Assembly: GCA_032718475.1 (NCBI GenBank)
Contig: JAUCBJ010006690.1
Coordinates: 1-22,729 of the forward strand
DNA: 22,729 nt
Reading direction: 5' to 3'
Source: Nemertoderma westbladi
Lineage: Eukaryota > Xenacoelomorpha > Nemertodermatida > Nemertodermatidae
Part shown: positions 18,403-22,729 of the stretch, one piece after another
Layout: each line of letters opens with the position of its first letter
Numbering within the stretch: the first letter of the stretch is position 1
Made by a program: the position numbers and the translations under genes
The notes under the pieces: model-generated
Told to the model about the DNA's origin: nothing
Databases searched by the model: none
What the model saw: only the letters and a program-made list of their open reading frames with translations

Positions 18403-18960
18403 CAGCAAACATATTGTAGAACATATTCACATAAATCTATAAATTTAAAAACTACGAACTTGAACTGCAAGTCGGGAGGCCTGATCATCAAGCGACATGG
18501 TGAGATACGCGAGGTCTTTGGGGACCTCATAGCCTCCGCATTCGGGGAGTCGTGTGTACAGCGAGAAGCCACGCTGTGCACCGGCTACGTCGACAGGAAC
18601 GGTCGCGAGGTAGGGGGAGTGCGGGCGGATCTCCTAGCGAGGGGAGTCTGGACCGAACAGAGGGTGGCGTTAGTAGGCGATAGTAAACGCCGACGCCCAC
18701 TCGTACGTTAACCGGTCCTTGGATGCTGTCCTCGAGCAGCGAATCCGAGCCAAGAAGGTCCACTACAGCGCGGTGGTATGCGAGAATCGGAAGTTATCCT
18801 TACAGTGGATTACGTAGGCGGCGCTACTCCTCTCAAACTCCCTCTGTTTGCTCGCGCGGTGGTTGGAGGCCGGGGAGGGCGTTAGGTTTCGGAGATGGGG
18901 CTGCTCTGAGAGGAGCCGATTTCCAAGGCGGGCATTAAAACTATGAATGAATTGTGCCAC
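18403..18960 (+). pseudogene. GC-rich non-LTR retrotransposon tail, frameshifted
   Basis: One frame encodes LNCKSGGLIIKRHGEIREVFG, DLIASAFGESCVQREATL and ADLLARGVWTEQRVAL. After a frame change near 18672 it continues VNADAHSYVNRSLDAVLEQR and AKKVHYSAVVCENRK. This order matches the C-terminal tail seen in many metazoan retrotransposon proteins (C-x-x-GGL-x-x-x-RH-x-E-x-RD-x-x-x-x-L…, RGVW-x-x-Q-x-x-AL-x-D-x-x-V-x-x-x-DA-x-S-Y, then a lysine-rich helix). Stops follow downstream. GC content is much higher than the AT-rich intron around it, consistent with recent insertion. I assign it as a relic from pattern memory; the clade is not known. Confidence 0.6.
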
Positions 18961-20066
18961 GGGCGGAACTCCAACCAAAAAATTTAACCGGTTGAATTAA
19001 TGTGCAATATATTATATTAGAATGTCATTTAGCAATAGTATAACTGTAATTTTTATTATTGATTAAATAATATTAATGTAATACTAGTACAATAAATCTA
19101 AAAACTACTAAACTGAAATTATTAAGAAATATATTTTAGAAATATTCAGGAAGAAAATTTATCCAAGAACAAAATTTGGTTTTAAATAATTAAAAAAATA
19201 AATAACTCAATATAATACATAATATTTATTTTAATTGCTAACAAACAAATACATACGTGTTGTAGACAAAAACTATGGTAAACCATAATTAAAAACATTC
19301 TGTGAAAAATGTTCTAGAACTTTAAATGTTCTAGAGAAAACGTTTTTGAAAAAATAAAATAGTTTATGTCCCAGATTATTTGTTAAAATGCTACAAAAAT
19401 TAAATAGTATAACAAATATAGGGTGTGTGGTGTTCCCAAAACACAGTTACATACTGTAGTACCTCTTCTTAGTTAATAAAACATTAGTTAGTTATAAATT
19501 TTTGCCACAAATATAAAACTATAATAAAACGAGTTTTAAAAAATGTAGTAAAAAATTTAAAAATTTAATTTTTATGGCTATAATAAAAAACACTTTCTAT
19601 CTAAATATAACACCATATCATGCACTGTAATAAAACACTAGCTAGCCCAAAATTATTGCTTAAAATATGGTATAGATTATAGTACGACTTTTTTTAGAAA
19701 AAAACTTAGTAGCATTCGGAACTGCTACCAAAAAATAAACACTTGCTTGATTTGGTTTGATACAAAATTCTTCAAAGTAATTAAAGCTTTTGACTTTTTC
19801 ACGTAAATTTTTATTCAAATACAACAAATTGCCCATTGGCACATTTTGACCAATTTTTTGGCAACAATATGGCTATTCTTTCGATGGCTGTTGTTCTCGA
19901 AACAAATATTTGACATTCTGACAGTACAATGATAACCAATACAAATACAATGATACAATACAACAATACAAATGATAACCGCGGTAGTAATTTTTATTTT
20001 ACAAAATTCTACAAAGCGTTAAACATGAAATTCTCAAATTATTATTTTTAACAAACAAATTTACAG
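18961..20066. other. Rest of intron 1 of the plus-strand gene
   Basis: AT-rich, with TTCTAGAAC words (19313, 19327) and a foldback-family tip at 19706-19730 (TTAGTAGCATTCGGAACTGC then TACC). An ACAATACAAATGATA short repeat lies near 19920-19980. No exon is supported. Confidence 0.5.
19706..19730. mobile_element. Isolated foldback-family terminus
   Basis: AGTAGCATTCGGAACTGCTA then CC resembles the right tips at 13272-13290 (GTAGCATACGGAACCGTTAC) and 21210-21230 (TTCTATACGGAACTGTTACC). The matching left arm is not clear, so it is probably a truncated or decayed copy. Confidence 0.5.
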
Positions 20067-20265
20067 CGATAGAAAAAAGTCAAAACCTTTACCTTCATAA
20101 AGAAAACACACTGGCAAAAGTCGAATTAAAAATGACGCAAAATTTACAAATGGAAGATCAGAAGGCCAGGATGGCTGCCGAGAAAATGTTGAATAGCGCC
20201 AACATGCAACTCAGCTTAAATCTTGAGAAAGTTGAGAAAACTGAGAAAGATTTACTGAATTTAAG
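20067..20265 (+). CDS. Membrane-anchored coiled-coil protein, exon 2
   Basis: This exon has no in-frame ATG near its start, so it is only found by splice logic. The acceptor is AAATTTACAG (phase 1) and the donor TTTAAG/GTCAGT (phase 2). The 65 full codons read IEKSQNLYLHKENTLAKVE, then MEDQKARMAAEKMLNSANMQ and LEKVEKTEKDLLNL. The heptad-like spacing of Leu, Met and Val with Lys/Glu between predicts a coiled coil. Both neighbours match in phase: exon 1 donates G to give Ala, and the AG is completed to Arg by either downstream exon. No stop occurs in this frame, while the other two frames are closed. Confidence 0.72.
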
Positions 20266-20295
20266 GTCAGTATAAAAACAATTTATAACTTGATA

Positions 20296-20660
20296 CCGTA
20301 TTTACTCGAATAAGAGCCCCCCCCCCCCCCCCCTCGAATAGACGCCCCCTCGAATTAATGCCCCCCCCCCCCCCCCCCCTCAACTTAAACGCCTTCCCCG
20401 AATAAACGCCCCGGTGTTTAATAATTTTACATTGTGGGACGTTAACAATGTTGAGAGTTAACTGATAGACTGAAGGTAAATGTAGTAGGGTGTTGTACCG
20501 CTGTAATAGGCTGCTTTGTAATAAAGATAATCCTGATTATATTAGAATTATTTCATTTGTTTAACTTGTTTTATTGAATTTAACAACATTCTTTATTAGG
20601 GTATTTAGATTCAAAATGCTGAAATCCTGAACATAAATATAAACGCCCCCACTCGAACCA
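20296..20660. repeat. CTCGAATAA-GCCCCC repeat element
   Basis: It begins TACCGTATTTACTCGAATAA and repeats CTCGAAT(A) with GCCCC blocks at 20306, 20334, 20350 and 20397, then a last GCCCCCACTCGAAC near 20645. C runs of 17 (20317-20333) and 19 (20361-20379) lie inside. Similar TCGAATAA-CGCCCC elements are widespread in invertebrate genomes from memory. It sits in intron 2 just after the donor. Confidence 0.6.
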
Positions 20661-20807
20661 CACAATTTATAAGCTTAAACGCACAGGCTCCTATTCTTAT
20701 TTAAATTAATTAAACTTATTGTTTAGGTTATAAAAACGTGCCAATGCAACATGTTCCTTTCCCTTGATAATTAACAATGTAAATTAACCGGTAATTATAA
20801 AGGCTAG

Positions 20808-21230
20808 AGTTCCGTATAGAACTGCATTTTTAAAACATATGTCATTGTTACTATGGCAACATTGTAGAGTTCTAGAACAATATAAATATACCTAATCAAA
20901 TAAATATAAACATAAATAAAATATATAATGTTCTAGAACATATAGCTAATTTTTTTTAATTTTAAAATAGCTAGTAAATTTAAAAAAATATCCAATTTGG
21001 TAGATACATTTTCTAATAAATAAATAATATAAATAAATAAATTTTTTTGTATTACTAGCTATTTTAAATTTGAAAAATAACTAGCTATATGTTCTAGAAC
21101 AATAATTTTTTATTTTATTTTTGTTCTAGAATAGTTTACATTATATATTTTTTGTTATAGAACTTTCCACTGTTGCCATGGTAACAATGATTTATGTTAT
21201 AAAAATTCAGTTCTATACGGAACTGTTACC
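20808..21230. mobile_element. Foldback element, copy 2
   Basis: A palindromic element of about 423 bp. The left arm starts AGTTCCGTATAGAACTGCAT and continues CATTGTTACTATGGCAACAT, then TTCTAGAAC and AATAGCTAGTA. The right arm is the inverse: TACTAGCTATTT, TTCTAGAAC, GTTGCCATGGTAACAATGAT and TTCTATACGGAACTGTTACC. There is no open frame of note. The same ordered words occur in copy 1 at 12588-13290. It ends 18 bp before the acceptor of the exon at 21249. Confidence 0.78.
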
Positions 21231-21248
21231 ATTATAAATATTGTTTAG

Positions 21249-21519
21249 GAATCAGCTGCAACAGCGGAAGAATCTGTGTCACGTGCAAACACTGCGTAGG
21301 TTGGAGAGCGATCGCAGGTTGCGAGAGATGCAAAAGGAGTCGAGACTGGAATGTTTGAGGCAGTCACATAATGCCAGGGAAGTTAATGAAGAAGATACCC
21401 TCGAGACTGATGGAATTCCGACAGAAATTATTAAAGACGAGACTTTGATTTATAAAGACCTGGACAATGAGGAGACCAGAGAGTGCGCAAAAGATAACCT
21501 AAACACTAAGTTGGTTTGA
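21249..21519 (+). CDS. Membrane-anchored coiled-coil protein, last exon (form A)
   Basis: The acceptor is ATTGTTTAG, and the exon's first base completes AG to Arg from exon 2. It encodes NQLQQRKNLCHVQTLRRLE, then RLREMQKESRLECLRQSHN, continuing the charged coiled coil. An acidic C-terminal region follows (EVNEEDTLETDG, KDLDNEETREC) to a TGA stop. A poly(A) signal lies 94 bp after the stop. The resulting protein has 236 residues: N-terminal membrane anchor, then mostly helical coil with a free acidic tail. No enzyme motif or recognised domain. Confidence rests on splice phase, composition and the poly(A) signal, not on homology. Confidence 0.72.
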
Positions 21520-21612
21520 CCAGGAATACAAAGAGTTAAAATAAATTACGGTATATTTAGAATCCAGTCGGTCTAAATATTAGTTGGGTTTGCTATTTGT
21601 TACACAGCTGCC

Positions 21613-21618
21613 AATAAA
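21613..21618 (+). terminator. Poly(A) signal for form A
   Basis: AATAAA, 94 bp after the TGA of the exon ending at 21519 and 65 bp before the next acceptor. Its use would end the transcript before the alternative last exon. Confidence 0.6.
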
Positions 21619-21682
21619 GTAAATAATTGGTTTCTATCCTGCCAGTCATGAGGGAGATTATAAAAATACTTTCTCCTTTCAG

Positions 21683-21830
21683 GTCGAGTATTGAACTCCT
21701 TCTCTCGGATGTTGATAGTCAGGTAATGGCAATGAAAATACAAGTTGGAGAAGATGAGCTAATTGGGAAACCCATGGTCAGCACGGATGAAACATTAGCA
21801 AGTGAAGGCGTATCAGCTGTTATTGACTAA
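21683..21830 (+). CDS. Alternative last exon (form B) of the coiled-coil gene
   Basis: A strong pyrimidine tract, TTTCTCCTTTCAG, precedes the exon, whose first base again completes AG to Arg. It can therefore follow exon 2 directly in frame. It encodes SSIELLLSDVDSQVMAMKIQ, then VGEDELIGKPMV and STDETLASEGVSAVID before TAA, which would give 195 residues in all. No donor with the right phase was convincing in the previous exon, so exon-2-to-this-exon splicing is preferred over use as a fourth exon. It might also be a 3' exon of a different transcript. Confidence 0.5.
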
Positions 21831-22243
21831 ATATAGTGCGAAAAATTCTAGAATTAATTATCACTAATTTTTATTTATATAAATATACACTATTTCAACT
21901 TAAATGCTGGTCTATAAATTTATAACTCGTATTTAGGAGTAAATGATCTGAACATTATAAATTTTAACAATGCGATGGAATGAGACTAATTGGGGTCTAA
22001 TGAATGAGACCAGTCTGGGTTAGTTGTCATGGTGACTCGAAATGCAGATCTCTGTACTCTCTGAAATTAATAGCCTTAAAGTGTTTGTTTGCGATATGGA
22101 ATTTAAGCGTCTAAGAAATGAAAAAATATAACTGAAAAATTCTAACGGGTGCAACTCAATACACTAAAGGTAAAAAATCAGCTGTACTTCGTCAACTATA
22201 ATTAGCATACTATGACTTCACAACAGACTAACTATAAACTCAC
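21831..22243. other. Distal end of the large NCAM-like intron
   Basis: On the minus strand this is the first 400 bp after the FN3 exon donor (G/GTGAGT at 22243). No additional feature was identified. GAATGAGACTAATTGGGGTC, then AATGAATGAGACCAGTCTGG, near 21979-22017 is a local two-copy duplication. Confidence 0.5.
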
Positions 22244-22426
22244 CGCTGACTTCTATGTCTGTGACGTCACCACCGCTCCCAGAGGCTGTTTCATATAAAA
22301 CGTAGTAGCGAATAATCTTAGTTCCCCCGTCGCTGAGTGGGGGGGACCAGTTAATATCCACCGAGTTGATATTGGTTGTATCAACAATCGCTTCTAAGTT
22401 GATTGGAGGATCGGGTGGGACAGCAT
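22244..22426 (-). CDS. NCAM: NCAM-like adhesion molecule, FN3 domain 1 (first half)
   Basis: The acceptor is ATTTCACCGTAG (phase 1) and the donor AGCG/GTGAGT (phase 1). It reads AVPPDPPINLEAIVDTTN, then VDINWSPPLSDGGTKIIRYY, and ends DVTDIEVSG. These are the A-to-C' strands of an FN3 fold: the P-P-D-x-P start, the conserved Trp with P-P, and the D-G-G-x-x-I-x-x-Y-x-V motif. In NCAM this first FN3 domain follows five Ig domains; the phase 1 start is typical of FN3 exon borders, and the Ig exons should lie to the right of the window. The rest of the domain is encoded almost 16 kb downstream. Confidence 0.9.
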
Positions 22427-22729
22427 CTACGGTGAAATTATATTAACCAATAGCAGGGCTCCAAATATAAATTCATTGGCAACACAAAATATCCTATTCC
22501 TACTTGCTAGGGCCTATTCTTTCAGTATCAATGAATGTACCGTATTATACGGTCACGCTGAGTTAGGCCTAACAGTAAGTCATTAAATAACAGGTGCAGA
22601 CAGCACAAAGATAGTACCGCACTGTACCGGTGTCACGCATTCTGTCGCTGCCTACATCTAGTAGGCCGGCCTACTTACTTATGCAGTCTGTAGGCTGCAG
22701 TAAACCACAAACTACATCAACATAGGTTG
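22427..22729 (-). other. Upstream NCAM-like intron, incomplete
   Basis: Intron sequence between this FN3 exon and exons beyond the window. No coding sequence is seen. Short TAGTAGGCC / GGCCTACT motifs near 22660 form a small palindrome. Confidence 0.6.

Noticed and set aside
18527-18978. Minus-strand frames in the GC-rich segment
   Set aside because: GC-rich DNA has few stops; the plus strand has the retrotransposon-tail motifs.

Overview
The window is eukaryotic, AT-rich and intron-bearing, with short exons bounded by GT..AG splice signals and much repeat DNA. Its two recognisable genes are an NCAM-type neural cell adhesion molecule and enkurin, which point to a metazoan. The NCAM-style membrane segment followed by a four-cysteine cluster favours a chordate. 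High AT content and compact exons suggest a tunicate, but that last step is inference.

Layout. The minus strand carries the 3' half of an NCAM-like gene in six exons: 22244-22426, 6357-6479, 5958-6073, 5029-5215, 2006-2243 and 980-1220. All intron phases agree (1, 1, 0, 1, 2). The exons encode two fibronectin type III domains, a membrane segment and a cytoplasmic tail ending in a stop. The Ig domains expected upstream lie beyond the right edge of the window.

The intron between the first two of these exons is about 15.8 kb (6480-22243) and works as a host for other genes. On the same strand it holds an intronless enkurin gene (7904-8701). It also holds two paralogous 3'-terminal coding exons about 5 kb apart (10016-10420 and 15394-15759), whose family I do not recognise. 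On the opposite strand lies a gene of at least three exons (17778-21830). It encodes a small N-terminally anchored coiled-coil protein and appears to have two alternative last exons that start in the same phase.

The rest is repeat-rich. There are two decayed non-LTR retrotransposon tails (16160-16640 and 18403-18960), and a family of palindromic foldback elements (12588-13290, 20808-21230, and an isolated end near 19706). A 409-bp element has terminal inverted repeats and many GGGATCCCG motifs (5516-5924). A hairpin-bounded segment lies at 13514-14154. Several minisatellites are present, including a TACCGGTAG-rich array just upstream of enkurin and a large CAGACAGA/CTGTCTGT array arranged as an inverted repeat. 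Long homopolymeric G and C runs are scattered throughout.

How the genes relate. The NCAM protein would be a surface adhesion receptor of neural or epithelial cells, and enkurin a ciliary or flagellar axonemal adaptor. Nothing in the sequence ties their functions together; the link is architectural (nesting). No bacterial, viral or CRISPR-like system is visible.
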